From the NCBI GenBank assembly GCA_963749825.1, contig CAVVOI010000012.1, positions 744,001 to 808,000 on the forward strand: 64,000 nucleotides of DNA. Reading direction: 5' to 3'. The position numbers and the translations under genes were made by a program. Positions 35,506-44,333 of the stretch are shown here, piece after piece (position 1 is the first letter of the stretch; each line of letters begins with the position of its first letter). The notes below the pieces were generated by a model. That model was given only the letters and a program-made list of their open reading frames with translations, made no database searches and was not told the origin of the DNA. This DNA is from UBA11865 sp963749825. Lineage in GTDB: Bacteria; Chloroflexota; Anaerolineae; Promineifilales; Promineifilaceae.

Positions 35506-35511
35506 ATTATA
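35506..35511 (-). promoter_or_regulatory. -10 box of the LacI-led operon
   Basis: Perfect TATAAT on the minus strand directly before operator O2. A -35 at 17 bases spacing (TGTGAA) is poor, so the promoter may need an activator or may be weak. The remaining bases up to 35632 show no gene. Confidence 0.5.
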
Positions 35512-35632
35512 GGTTCAGACCACAGTACTTCACACCTGACGTTTGTCACGTTGATGATATGATGATCGTCACCTCATGCTTTATTCGACTGGCAGAAATC
35601 GGGATGTGCCTAGGGCGGGATGAAATAAATGA

Positions 35633-36889
35633 TTATACGGCTTGAGCCAGGACGGCCTGGAGCAGGACATTCGCCCCAGCGATAACGTCTGACTTTTCTA
35701 CGCTCTCTAATTCGTTGTGGCTCAAGCCTTCCGCACAAGGTATGAAGATCATGCTGGTAGGGGCAATGCGGGAAACATACACAGCATCGTGACCGGCGCC
35801 ACTCACCATTTCCATTGCTCCAATACCGACCGTTTCCACTGCCTTTCTCACCGCTTCGATACAGCCGGAGTCAAACTCGACAGGGGGTGAGTGCCAGATA
35901 TCATGTACCTGGTCAGACAATCCGGCTGCACGACATGCATCATGCACTATCTCTCGCAGCGCATGGTCTATTTGCTCCAAGGCGGCCGATTCCGGATGCC
36001 GCAAATCCACTTTTATTGTCAGGCGGCCGGGAACGGTGTTGATGGCTCCAGGCTCAACCACGATGTCGCCGATAGTGGCCCGGCCGTAAGGCGCATATTG
36101 GTCCGCCAATTCATAAATCCCTTGCAGAATGGGTAATATACCCTTAATCGGGTCACGGCGATGGCTCATCGGCGTGGGTCCGGCGTGGGCTTCCTTCCCG
36201 GTAATCACCACATCATACCAGCGTATTCCCTGTACACCGGTGACGATACCTATGGTTTTGCCCTCGATTTCTAAAATGGGCCCTTGTTCAATGTGTAGTT
36301 CATACGTCGCCGTGAAGGAACGCCCACCAACCCTTGCTGCGCCTGAATAGCCGATGCGCTCTAGTTCGGCGCCCAAGGATTGACCACTTTTATCCATTAT
36401 TGATAGCGCATAGTCCAGGTCAATTACTCCGGCAAATACGCCTGATGCGATCATCGCCGGCGCAAAGCGGGCTCCCTCTTCATTGGTCCAGGAGACAATT
36501 TCCAAGGGTATTGAAGTGGTAATGTTGTGATCATTCAGGGTCTCAATCACTTCTAAACCGGCCAACACGCCCAATGCACCATCAAACCTTCCGCCCGTTG
36601 GCTGGCTGTCCAGGTGGCTTCCGATCAGCACTGGAGGCTGCTGACTTTGCGCTCCAGCACTCCGGTAAACCCGCCGGGCAAAGATGCTGCCCATCTGGTC
36701 TATGGTTATAGTGCAGCCGGCCTCCTGGCACCAACGAATGAAGAGATCGCGGCCGTCCTTGTCTTCATCTGTCAGCGTTAGGCGACAGACACCCCCTTTG
36801 AGAGTAGCCCCAATTTGGGCCATGGACATGAGACGCCCCCAAAGCCGGTCGCCGTTCACCCGTAGTGTCTGGTAGGGTATGTCCGACAT
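35633..36889 (-). CDS. M20-family Zn amidohydrolase (allantoate / N-carbamoyl amino acid hydrolase type)
   Basis: 418-residue di-metal amidohydrolase of the AllC/HyuC/beta-ureidopropionase group, which cleaves N-carbamoyl amino acids, allantoate or related ureides. Metal ligands are visible in order: His in LIGSHLDSQPTGG, Asp in GRFDGALGVLAG, Glu pair in SWTNEEGARFAP, His in ATYELHIEQGPILE and His in CAEGLSHNELE near the C-terminus. The dimerisation domain holds TGKEAHAGPTPMSHRRD. Length matches the 410-420 of the family. It lies 67 bases after an amidinotransferase-fold gene in the same direction, suggesting joint use of a ureido or guanidino compound. Which substrate is used cannot be chosen from sequence. 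Confidence 0.92.
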   Translation of the reverse strand: MSDIPYQTLRVNGDRLWGRLMSMAQIGATLKGGVCRLTLTDEDKDGRDLFIRWCQEAGCTITIDQMGSIFARRVYRSAGAQSQQPPVLIGSHLDSQPTGGRFDGALGVLAGLEVIETLNDHNITTSIPLEIVSWTNEEGARFAPAMIASGVFAGVIDLDYALSIMDKSGQSLGAELERIGYSGAARVGGRSFTATYELHIEQGPILEIEGKTIGIVTGVQGIRWYDVVITGKEAHAGPTPMSHRRDPIKGILPILQGIYELADQYAPYGRATIGDIVVEPGAINTVPGRLTIKVDLRHPESAALEQIDHALREIVHDACRAAGLSDQVHDIWHSPPVEFDSGCIEAVRKAVETVGIGAMEMVSGAGHDAVYVSRIAPTSMIFIPCAEGLSHNELESVEKSDVIAGANVLLQAVLAQAV

Positions 36890-36956
36890 GATTGAGCCCA
36901 GCCCTCAGCTAGATTCCTGCTATCCCTGGTTCAAATAGATTCCTGCTATCCCAGGT

Positions 36957-37925
36957 TCAAACATCATCTCGAATAAGCGGCAGGGTCGAGCAATGAACGC
37001 CACCGCCGCTCTTATGAATTTCGCCATAATCAACCGGCAATATATCCACGCCTAATTTAGCCAGCTGATCGGCCGTCCGTTCTGCGTGAGCGGCCATAAT
37101 GACCCGACCGGGACTCACCGCCAGGCAATTAACTCCAAACGGACCGTCCCGAGGATCGGCTTCGACAACCCGAATTCCAAGTTCCTTCAATTTTTCCAGA
37201 AAACGCCAGGGTAATTCAAAGCTGAAAGCCAGCGCTAAATCAACATCCACCATCACAAAAGCGCCATCGATGTGCAGTCCATAGCCGAGATTGTCAATCA
37301 GTAGCAGTTCAACTCCCTGTGTCTTGAGCACTTCGCCCAACTGGCGGGCACCTTCTATCTCGCTACGATGGCCGATGCCAACCACGGCCGTCTCCGGATT
37401 CAACCAGGCAAAACTCCCTCCTTCCATCAAGCCTGTGCCGTGAATGGTATGCAATATCGGCATCCCAAGATTGGCCAATGTACGTGAAAACGGTTGTTCT
37501 TCACCACGCCGGTAATCGATGCCGAAGCGACAAATGATCGCCCCACCCTTGGTAATAATAGCCGGATCACGTGTGAAGATAGATTTGGTCAATTGGGGGT
37601 GCGGTTCCTGCAGGTGCACGACCTCAACCTTTTCGACCTTTAGAGCCGCCACCAAAGCATCGTGCTGAGCCTGAGCCAGTGCCAGATTGGGCCGGTTAGG
37701 ATCAGCCCAATACCAGGTCCTACCGGGGCCAATCCAAGCTTGGGCTTCTTCCACATACTCGCCGCCAGACATCATGACATCCCATTCCCGGCCCGGCCGG
37801 CTGACCAAAACGGTCCGCATACGCCCCACGTCGTTATTCAAGCCCCATCGACGCCCCCAGACTTTCTCCAACATCTCCGCTGATTCCAGCGCCGGTTCCC
37901 CTCTGCCAGGGTTGTTGCGGTGCAA
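36957..37925 (-). CDS. Amidinotransferase / dimethylarginine dimethylaminohydrolase-like protein
   Basis: 322-residue protein of the guanidino-group-modifying fold (DDAH, arginine deiminase, amidinotransferase). FTRDPAIITKGG, HGTGLMEGGSFAW, the catalytic His in LGYGLHIDGAFVMVD, and the nucleophile Cys in SGGGVHCSTLPL at the C-terminus are all present, so it should be active. DDAH-type members hydrolyse methylarginines to citrulline plus a methylamine, which would feed the methylamine enzymes in this window, but arginine deiminase or another guanidine substrate is equally possible. The start is uncertain: the longest reading begins with TTG at 37925, and an ATG at 37874 is an alternative. Confidence 0.82.
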   Translation of the reverse strand: MHRNNPGRGEPALESAEMLEKVWGRRWGLNNDVGRMRTVLVSRPGREWDVMMSGGEYVEEAQAWIGPGRTWYWADPNRPNLALAQAQHDALVAALKVEKVEVVHLQEPHPQLTKSIFTRDPAIITKGGAIICRFGIDYRRGEEQPFSRTLANLGMPILHTIHGTGLMEGGSFAWLNPETAVVGIGHRSEIEGARQLGEVLKTQGVELLLIDNLGYGLHIDGAFVMVDVDLALAFSFELPWRFLEKLKELGIRVVEADPRDGPFGVNCLAVSPGRVIMAAHAERTADQLAKLGVDILPVDYGEIHKSGGGVHCSTLPLIRDDV

Positions 37926-38137
37926 ATATTGGTAGAGCTTCCTCCGCTAACGTGAGCCTGCAGCCCACGGGTCAATCTCAGGGAAATCAATCCCACAAGT
38001 TGAAGTTGATTTTCGGGCTTAAGTATGGGCGTCAGGAATTGGACCTGGCGCGATATCATGCCAAGCGAACGGGGCTCATCGTCCATCTCCAGGTAAAAGA
38101 ATATGGTGAGCCTTCATCCATTGGAACTGGAGGCGCG

Positions 38138-38608
38138 TCAGGCGCGTTCGATGGTAATCGCCTGCCGGTGAATTTGGATAGCTCCAGCTTTGTCCAGCAC
38201 CTGGGTCACATACTGTTCAGGCACATCGACCAGGGTGTGTTGGTCCTGAATACGGATGGCGCCAATGGTATAGCCTGGAATGTTAGCCTGATAGGCTAGG
38301 GTGCCTACCACATCGTTAGGGCGAATTCCCTGAGCTTTTCCCGCGCTCATGGACAGGCGAACCATTCCTTTCTCGCGACCATTGCTGCTTCGTGACCGTC
38401 CGTTGGATGCGTGTCCGTTGCCTTGCTTGCGGCCGTTTCCCCGGTGATTGGGACGCTGGCGATTTCCAGGCTGGAAATCTTTTACTTCCGTCACGGCCGC
38501 AATCGGTCTTTGTTTCTCTTCGATGCGGGACAACTTTAGAGCAGAGGCAGCGATATCAACCGGATCGTAACCTTGCTCTACCAACTCGACTAACCATTTC
38601 CCTTTCCC
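38138..38608 (-). CDS. C-terminal RNA-binding region of the DEAD-box helicase, in the -1 frame
   Basis: This frame continues the helicase of 38590-39801 after a one-base backward shift: GKGKWLVELVEQGYDPVDIA follows directly on the last helicase codons. It holds the usual post-core helix (KLSRIEEKQRPIA), a basic Arg/Gly/Asn-rich linker, and a DbpA-type RNA-binding domain (MVRLSMSAGKAQGIRPNDVV, YTIGAIRIQDQHTLVDVPEQ). It has no ribosome site or good start of its own, so it is unlikely to be an independent gene. It would be made by -1 frameshifting at the two overlapping heptamers described for the upstream part, or it marks a mutation or sequencing error. Confidence 0.75.
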   Translation of the reverse strand, partial: GKGKWLVELVEQGYDPVDIAASALKLSRIEEKQRPIAAVTEVKDFQPGNRQRPNHRGNGRKQGNGHASNGRSRSSNGREKGMVRLSMSAGKAQGIRPNDVVGTLAYQANIPGYTIGAIRIQDQHTLVDVPEQYVTQVLDKAGAIQIHRQAITIERA

Positions 38609-39801
38609 GGCGGCAGCGGTCGCGCTGCAGCCAGACCATCATACGCTCCAAGCAACGCCGCTTCTCGTTTGGTTTCGATGTCGGCTACGGTTGGTAAAGT
38701 TGCACGAGTGATGGGCTGCTTCGTAAAGGATTCAATTCTATGTAACCGTCCTCGCTCAGCCGGGGTAACCAGAGAGATGGCAATGCCCGTTTTGCCCGCG
38801 CGCCCGGTGCGTCCTACACGATGAACGTAACCTTCCAGGTCATGAGGCAGATCGTAGTTGAATACGTGCGAGATATCGTCTATATCCAGGCCCCTGGCGG
38901 CTACGTCGGTGGCTACCAGCACCTTGATCTGGTTGCGACGGAATCGTCCGAGCACTCGTTCGCGGGCATCCTGGCTCAAATCTCCATTCAACGCCTCGGC
39001 CGGGAAACCGCGCTGGGTAAGTTCACTGGCCAATTGACCGGTGCCAATCCTGGTACGGGCAAAGATCAGCGCGCTTCCGATCTCTTCGACCTCAAATAAA
39101 CGCGTGAGCGCGGCTAATTTATCCGCCCCATTGACCAGGTAGTAACGTTGCTCGATTGCGGCTACCGTGAGTTGCTTCCGTTTGATCGTAGCGGTTTGGG
39201 GATCGCTTAGGTATTTCCCAGCCAGGCTCCGAATCGCCGGTGGTACCGTTGCCGAAAAGAGGGTGGTCTGGCGAGTAGAGGGTGTTTGCTCGAGAATAGC
39301 TTCCATATCCTCGATAAAGCCCATACTCAACATTTCGTCGGCCTCATCGAGCACGATCGTGCGCACGTTGCTGAGATCCAGGACCTTCTGTTTGATTAGG
39401 TCAAGCAACCGGCCGGGAGTGCCAACGACTACGTTTACCCCTTTTCGTAGCTGATGTATTTGTTGGCCATAGGGCTGCCCGCCATAGACAGCCAGCACAC
39501 GCACTCGACGATAACGACCGTAATCATCAAACGACTTGGCCACTTGTAATGCCAGTTCTCGAGTCGGGGTTACGACTAGGGCTTGCACCTGGCCTTGACC
39601 GGGTTCCAGGTTTTGCAAGATAGGCAGCGAAAACGCAGCTGTTTTTCCTGTTCCAGTTTGGGCCTGGCCAATGACATCGCGGCCTTCCAACATCAATGGT
39701 ATGACGGCCTCTTGGATTGGGGTTGGCTCTTCATAGCCAAGTTCACTGACTGCCTGCATCAATTGAGGATGCAAGTTAAATTGAGTAAAATCGTTTGACA
39801 T
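38590..39801 (-). CDS. DEAD-box ATP-dependent RNA helicase core
   Basis: 403-residue RNA helicase core of the DeaD/CshA group, used in ribosome assembly and RNA decay. Motifs: Q motif FNLHPQLMQA and PTPIQ, Walker A AQTGTGKT, PTRELA, DEAD in IVLDEADEML, SAT in TLFSATVPPA, and HRVGRTGRAGKTG. The frame ends at TAG 38590-38592 after PPGKGNG, well short of the usual 500-600 residues; the missing C-terminal domain continues in the -1 frame. The end overlaps two slippery heptamers, G-GGA-AAG (38602-38608) and G-GGA-AAT (38596-38602), so programmed frameshifting is possible. A truncated helicase could itself be functional. Confidence 0.92.
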   Translation of the reverse strand: MSNDFTQFNLHPQLMQAVSELGYEEPTPIQEAVIPLMLEGRDVIGQAQTGTGKTAAFSLPILQNLEPGQGQVQALVVTPTRELALQVAKSFDDYGRYRRVRVLAVYGGQPYGQQIHQLRKGVNVVVGTPGRLLDLIKQKVLDLSNVRTIVLDEADEMLSMGFIEDMEAILEQTPSTRQTTLFSATVPPAIRSLAGKYLSDPQTATIKRKQLTVAAIEQRYYLVNGADKLAALTRLFEVEEIGSALIFARTRIGTGQLASELTQRGFPAEALNGDLSQDARERVLGRFRRNQIKVLVATDVAARGLDIDDISHVFNYDLPHDLEGYVHRVGRTGRAGKTGIAISLVTPAERGRLHRIESFTKQPITRATLPTVADIETKREAALLGAYDGLAAARPLPPGKGNG

Positions 39802-40151
39802 ATTTCTCCTACTAACGGTTTATCGAATCCCTGGGATGACACGACCCTTGCGGGTCTTGCCCCGATTGTCTGCCCAGATCGGACTCGTCCCGATAGTAAG
39901 AGTCATCTTCTGGCAACAATAAATGCCGGGCCTGATTTCGGCCGGCACCCATTTGGAACAGTAAAAACAACAAAGATGTTGTGATCCAACTGTGGATAAG
40001 CTGGGGACTATACCACACAATGGCAATTTGAAGTATTAGATGTTCAGTAGTTAATCACGCAGAACTGGATATAGACCAGAACGGTGAACGCTCATGATAC
40101 GGCCGGATTTTGTGACCGGATCATTGACTGGTACCGTTTATTCTTCCTTCA
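39802..40151. other. Gene-free leader region of the helicase gene
   Basis: 350 bases with no convincing gene. It contains a small hairpin GACCC-TTGC-GGGTC (about 39842-39855) near the helicase start, and one perfect DnaA-box sequence (TGTGGATAA, 39991-39999). A long structured leader is usual for cold-regulated RNA helicases, but no known RNA family could be assigned. Confidence 0.4.
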
Positions 40152-40763
40152 TTACCAATTCTTATACGAATCGCTATGTTTCCGGTACTCAATTAATTCT
40201 TCACCCAGCAGTTCATGTTCAAGAATGATATCGCTGACTTCCTCCAGCGCAGATACCCAGGCGTAAGCCTCTTCCAAAGTCTGACCGGTGGAAAAGCAGC
40301 CATGGCCTCGCTGCATGACGATCTTGTACCCCTGAAGCGCCTCAGAAACGGTTTCGGCCATTTCCTTTGATCCAGAAGCCATCTCCACCGACACCACCGG
40401 GATTTTACGCAAAAGGTAAGAACCTTCATTGTCGATGGGGATAATTTCATCCCGGCTAAGACTAAGGGTGATAGCGGTACGAGGGTGAGCATGGACGATA
40501 GCTAGGGCGGAGGTCTTGTCGTAGATGGCCCGGTGGACGATGAGTTCGGTGCTGGCGCGGATGATGCCGCTATCTTTGCCCTTGTATCTGGTTTCGACAA
40601 AGTCTGTTTGTTTGAGGCGGCCGAACTGCGCCCCGCGTCGTTTGATGATTATCTTGTCACCGACACGGACGCTCATATTGCCGCCATGGGAACTAGTAAG
40701 TCCGGTGACAAATATGTCTCGCCCGATGTCGCGGAATTCTTCGTAGAGTCGTTGGTCTATCAT
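40152..40763 (-). CDS. Class II aldolase/adducin-family protein (fuculose-phosphate aldolase-like)
   Basis: 203-residue zinc aldolase of the FucA/AraD family, which splits or epimerises sugar phosphates or decarboxylates related acids. The phosphate loop SSHGGNMSVR (about 24-33), catalytic Glu in RASTELIVHRAIY, zinc ligands His-x-His in IVHAHPRTA and the third His in MQRGHGCFSTG are all visible, so the enzyme should be functional. Length (about 200) is close to FucA (215). It follows the aldehyde oxidoreductase by 73 bases in the same direction; an aldolase producing an aldehyde next to an aldehyde-oxidising enzyme makes a sensible pair (for example lactaldehyde or glycolaldehyde), though this is inference. 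Confidence 0.9.
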   Translation of the reverse strand: MIDQRLYEEFRDIGRDIFVTGLTSSHGGNMSVRVGDKIIIKRRGAQFGRLKQTDFVETRYKGKDSGIIRASTELIVHRAIYDKTSALAIVHAHPRTAITLSLSRDEIIPIDNEGSYLLRKIPVVSVEMASGSKEMAETVSEALQGYKIVMQRGHGCFSTGQTLEEAYAWVSALEEVSDIILEHELLGEELIEYRKHSDSYKNW

Positions 40764-40836
40764 GGTTTCCTCGTCTCGTGGATCGTGTTGTGGATATTCA
40801 CTGTAGGGATATCAACGTGCATAATCCATTCGTCAA

Positions 40837-42633
40837 TTATGATATCACTTCTGCCAGGTCAGTTAGTTGCAGTTCTTCCAATTTATCAAGGGTGGGTATC
40901 CCTTTTTCATCCCAACCTCGGAATTGGTAATACTCTTCCAGCATTGGAGCTAATTTGGCTATGAAGCCTTTGCTGGGTCCTTCGGTAACGGGCTCGTTAA
41001 GCAGACGGTCGGGTAAATTATCGTCTAAGTTGGTAAAGCCTTCACGCAGATTGTAAAGTCGTTCCAGGTTCCAGACTCGTTCGCCGACTTTCATCAGGTC
41101 ATCGGAGCTGAAGTGAAGACCGGTGACGGCCGATAACGTTCGGGCGAAGAACTCTTCTGCCACAGCCATATTGACAAACTTACAATACACCAAACTATCG
41201 ATGACTGCTGCCGAATCTTGATGTACGGAAACGATGCCCGCTTTCCCTTGAGTGGCAAAGCGATCAATCAAGCGGGGCAAGGCCAATACTTCTGGGCCCA
41301 ACATATTGCCAGTTTCGTGACAAGCACCTCTATTTGAAGTGGCATAAACTAACCCTTGACCTTGCATTCCACGCGGATCATAAGCGGGTAATTCCAGCTT
41401 CTTAACGCTCATCGAAAGTTCGGGAGCCCCATATTTTTCAGCCATCCGGTAGCTGCCTTCAGCCATATCGTCACCCAGATTGCGTCGATAAGCGGTATCC
41501 CGTATGAGCTCTTGAAATTTTTCTCCCTGGCCAAACTGGAGATCGGCGTCCAACAACCCCTTTTCTGACAGCTCCATAGCGCAGCCTATGATGTTGCCCA
41601 TCGAGATGGTGTCCAGTCCCAGATCGTTGCACAAATAATTGGCTTCAGTTATGAGGTCTAGGTCATCCACGCCGCATTGAGCGCCAAAAGCCCAGGTGGA
41701 CTCGAATTCAGGTCCCTCCCCTTCTTTACCGCTGGCCGTTTTAGTGATTCGAGTACAGGTTATGGGGCAAGCCCAACAGGCCTGGTTTTTTACTAAAATC
41801 TCATCGGTGATGGCTTCGCCGCTGATCTTTTCGGCGTTTTCAAACTGTGATTGTTGGAAATTGCGCGTGGGTAATGCTCCGATTTCATTGACGACATTGA
41901 GGACCACGGCCGTGCCAAATTCCGGCAAAGCCTGAGAAGTGAGCGGGCTGGCTTTTAGCAATTTTCCCGTTTCATATAACATGAACTTGAATTGGTTTTT
42001 ATCGGCCGCCTGATTCTTCTCATTCCCTTCAACGACGATGGCCTTTAGATTTTTGCTACCCATCACAGCGCCCGCGCCACCGCGAGCCAAAGCTCTTTCC
42101 TTGTCGTTCATGATAGCGGCGATACGAACCAAATTCTCACCAGCCGGACCTATGCACATGACATTGCGCTTGTTTTTATTCTGCCCCAGTGCATCGGTCG
42201 TTTCAAAAACTGTCTTGCCCCAAAGATGCGTTGCGTCTTCGATGTTAACGGTATCTGAGGTAATCGTTATTGTGACGGGTTTTTCCGCTTTGCCTCTCAC
42301 GATGAGGGCATCATAGCCTGTTCGCTTAAACTGCATTCCCCACCAGCCGCCACTATTAGCATGGAGAAGTGTGCCGGTTAAGGGGCTTTTGGTACTCACA
42401 TTGAAGCGATTGCTGGTCTGTGAACCGCTGGCAGTGATTGGTCCTGTCGTGAAAATGAGGACATTTTCAGGGTCTAACGGTTTGATATCCGGACCCACTA
42501 AGTTCCAGAGCAATCGTCCACCAAGGCCTCGACCACCTAGGAAAAGTCGCGCTATATCCATATCAAGGGGTAACGTATTTATAGCGCCATCGGTCAAGTT
42601 AATATCTAGAATCTTTCCAGCCCAGCCTTCCAT
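40837..42633 (-). CDS. Tungsten-containing aldehyde:ferredoxin oxidoreductase
   Basis: 598-residue AOR-family enzyme, which oxidises an aldehyde to the acid with a tungsten-bispterin cofactor and ferredoxin. N-terminal domain: GWAGKILDINLTDG, FLGGRGLGGRLLW, the pterin-contact segment GPITASGSQTSNRF and RGGAGAVMGSKNLKAI. The 4Fe-4S ligands are Cys286-x2-Cys289-x3-Cys293 (ACWACPITCTRI) plus a distal Cys in DSLVYCKFVNM. Start set at ATG 42633 behind AGGAG; a longer reading to 42684 has no homologous sequence. The MoaD-like protein at 44368-44634 is the expected operon partner for pterin cofactor sulfur, but an insertion sequence now lies between them. Confidence 0.93.
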   Translation of the reverse strand: MEGWAGKILDINLTDGAINTLPLDMDIARLFLGGRGLGGRLLWNLVGPDIKPLDPENVLIFTTGPITASGSQTSNRFNVSTKSPLTGTLLHANSGGWWGMQFKRTGYDALIVRGKAEKPVTITITSDTVNIEDATHLWGKTVFETTDALGQNKNKRNVMCIGPAGENLVRIAAIMNDKERALARGGAGAVMGSKNLKAIVVEGNEKNQAADKNQFKFMLYETGKLLKASPLTSQALPEFGTAVVLNVVNEIGALPTRNFQQSQFENAEKISGEAITDEILVKNQACWACPITCTRITKTASGKEGEGPEFESTWAFGAQCGVDDLDLITEANYLCNDLGLDTISMGNIIGCAMELSEKGLLDADLQFGQGEKFQELIRDTAYRRNLGDDMAEGSYRMAEKYGAPELSMSVKKLELPAYDPRGMQGQGLVYATSNRGACHETGNMLGPEVLALPRLIDRFATQGKAGIVSVHQDSAAVIDSLVYCKFVNMAVAEEFFARTLSAVTGLHFSSDDLMKVGERVWNLERLYNLREGFTNLDDNLPDRLLNEPVTEGPSKGFIAKLAPMLEEYYQFRGWDEKGIPTLDKLEELQLTDLAEVIS

Positions 42634-42804
42634 CTTAATTTGTCTCCTGGATTGAGCAGTAATCGTGAGCTTTGCTCTGTTCAAATTGCTGTGTAAATGG
42701 TTGATTGATCATTATGTTAAGTTCAGACAATTTCCTGATTTTTTTAGTCAATGAATGAGGGTGGAACTTCTCGCTTGAACGCAAGTTTAAGTGTCAACCC
42801 TTGT

Positions 42805-42822
42805 TAGGCTAGTTTCCATTGC
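42805..42822. repeat. Left terminal inverted repeat of the IS
   Basis: TAGGCTAGTTTCCATTGC; complement of the right end with one mismatch (G to C at the fourth base). Confidence 0.8.
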
Positions 42823-42879
42823 GATTTAAACTGAGGGGCGCATTTGCCCTTGGGATCTTGAACTTTTCCAATCTAATCA

Positions 42880-44325
42880 TCAAGGACTGAGTCCTTTGCC
42901 TAAGGCAGTCAAGTTGTTGGCGACAATGCCCCAACCAACCCAGCGTTCGAAGCCATCTTGACCACGGTTTCGGCAGCGGTCGAGGCCATACTTCCGCTTG
43001 ATGACGCTGATCCGACCTTCGACGCCGGCATGGAATCGCCGGCCACGCCAGAACCAACGCTGTCGCTCGTATTGGCGACGCGTCTCTGACTTGCGCCCAG
43101 GCTTGGGCAAAACGATTCGTTTCACCCCCAGCTTGGCCGCCAGTGCTTCGTTATCGGCAGAGTGCACACCGCGGTCGGCGCTGGCCTGTCTGGGTGGCCG
43201 ACCGAATAGCTGAACATGCTTTTCAAGTGTTGGCTGCCATTGACTTTCATCGGCTGGATTGCCATCCAGCACCTCGTATTGAGCGATGAAGCCGCCTTCC
43301 ACTTCACCGAGCCAGACCTTGTGGCCGAATTCGGTATCCTTATTGACTTTGCCACGGCGAATGATGTCTGTATGCGGTTCAAAGATGCTGACGAGCTTCT
43401 CTGCCTGCGGCACCTTCTCACCTGCGAACACCCGGCGCATGGTTTGGTCAACAACCTGCCGTGCGCGTGGCAGAAAAGTTTGCAGGGTCTCGATGAGCCT
43501 GTGGCCTTCATCTGCAACCTGGTTTTGTAGTTCAGCCAGTACCCGTTCTGCTTGACGAACCGTCGCTTGTGTCGTCTGCACCAGACGCTGGTAATGGGAT
43601 TTCATCTGCTCTCGGCTACGATGACTCAGCCCGGCTATCCTGCGAGCGGCTCGCTTAGCACTGCGCTGGCGATTGCGGAACGTTTCTTTGCTCAGTTCAG
43701 TTCCTAAACCGAGCAGCGTCTTGGCTTGGGTCAAGGTGCGGCCTAGAACGCGCACACTGTCGGCTAATAGGCGACTGTCGGTGGGATGATGGATCGTCGT
43801 TTCCACTACCGTGCCATCCATGCGCAATTGGCGGCCATGCGTTAACTTGTTGTCGATGGCCAGATTCATGATGCGTTGGTTGAAGGCTTGCAACGTCTGT
43901 GGCTGAATGAGATTGGCCCAACGGCATAGCGTGCTTTGGTCTGGTACGACCTGGAAGTAGACCCGGCAGAATTGTCGCAGAACCAGGCTGTCGGCCACTT
44001 GGAGCACCGTTTGCTCGTAGCTTAAGTCGTATAGGTGTTTGATGGCCAACATACGTAGAATAACCTCCACCGGCGTCGACTTCCGGCCAGCGGTCAAGGT
44101 GTTAGGATAGCGTTGCGCAAGGTCATCACGAATCATGCAAAACAGCTTGTCGTCATCTAGAACTTGGTCAATGGCAGTTAGTTCAGGGTTCATCTTGATG
44201 GTTAGACCAGGAATTCGATTGAGAATGTTGTCCGCTACATGTTTGTCGATTAGCATTGGAGTGGGCCTTTTGTGATTTTGGTTTGCTTGGTCGCTCACCA
44301 AAATTACATTGAGGCCCTTATTCAT
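42880..44325 (-). CDS. Transposase (ISNCY/IS1182-like, DDE type)
   Basis: About 481-residue DDE transposase. The N-terminal part LTAIDQVLDDDKLFCMIRDD and VILRMLAIKHLYDLSYEQT belongs to the ISNCY/IS1182-like DNA-binding region (Transp_Tnp_N type). Catalytic-core pieces are LRMDGTVVETTIHHPTDSRL (first Asp), SADRGVHSADNEALAAKLG (second Asp) and FHAGVEGRISVIKRKYG (Glu). A coiled region (about 240-310) separates the first and second Asp. The frame is intact, so the element may be active. Start: ATG 44325 lies just inside the right inverted repeat; ATG 44256 (MLIDKHVADN) is an alternative. One copy only is visible. Confidence 0.9.
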   Translation of the reverse strand: MNKGLNVILVSDQANQNHKRPTPMLIDKHVADNILNRIPGLTIKMNPELTAIDQVLDDDKLFCMIRDDLAQRYPNTLTAGRKSTPVEVILRMLAIKHLYDLSYEQTVLQVADSLVLRQFCRVYFQVVPDQSTLCRWANLIQPQTLQAFNQRIMNLAIDNKLTHGRQLRMDGTVVETTIHHPTDSRLLADSVRVLGRTLTQAKTLLGLGTELSKETFRNRQRSAKRAARRIAGLSHRSREQMKSHYQRLVQTTQATVRQAERVLAELQNQVADEGHRLIETLQTFLPRARQVVDQTMRRVFAGEKVPQAEKLVSIFEPHTDIIRRGKVNKDTEFGHKVWLGEVEGGFIAQYEVLDGNPADESQWQPTLEKHVQLFGRPPRQASADRGVHSADNEALAAKLGVKRIVLPKPGRKSETRRQYERQRWFWRGRRFHAGVEGRISVIKRKYGLDRCRNRGQDGFERWVGWGIVANNLTALGKGLSP

Positions 44326-44333
44326 GCAATTTT

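Noticed and set aside
37838..38086. Minus-strand frame of 82 codons between the helicase and the amidinotransferase-like gene
   Set aside because: It overlaps the start of the real gene in another frame and has no ribosome site or recognisable features.
39991..39999. Perfect DnaA-box sequence as a sign of a replication origin
   Set aside because: It is a single box with no cluster, no AT-rich unwinding stretch and no dnaA/dnaN neighbours.
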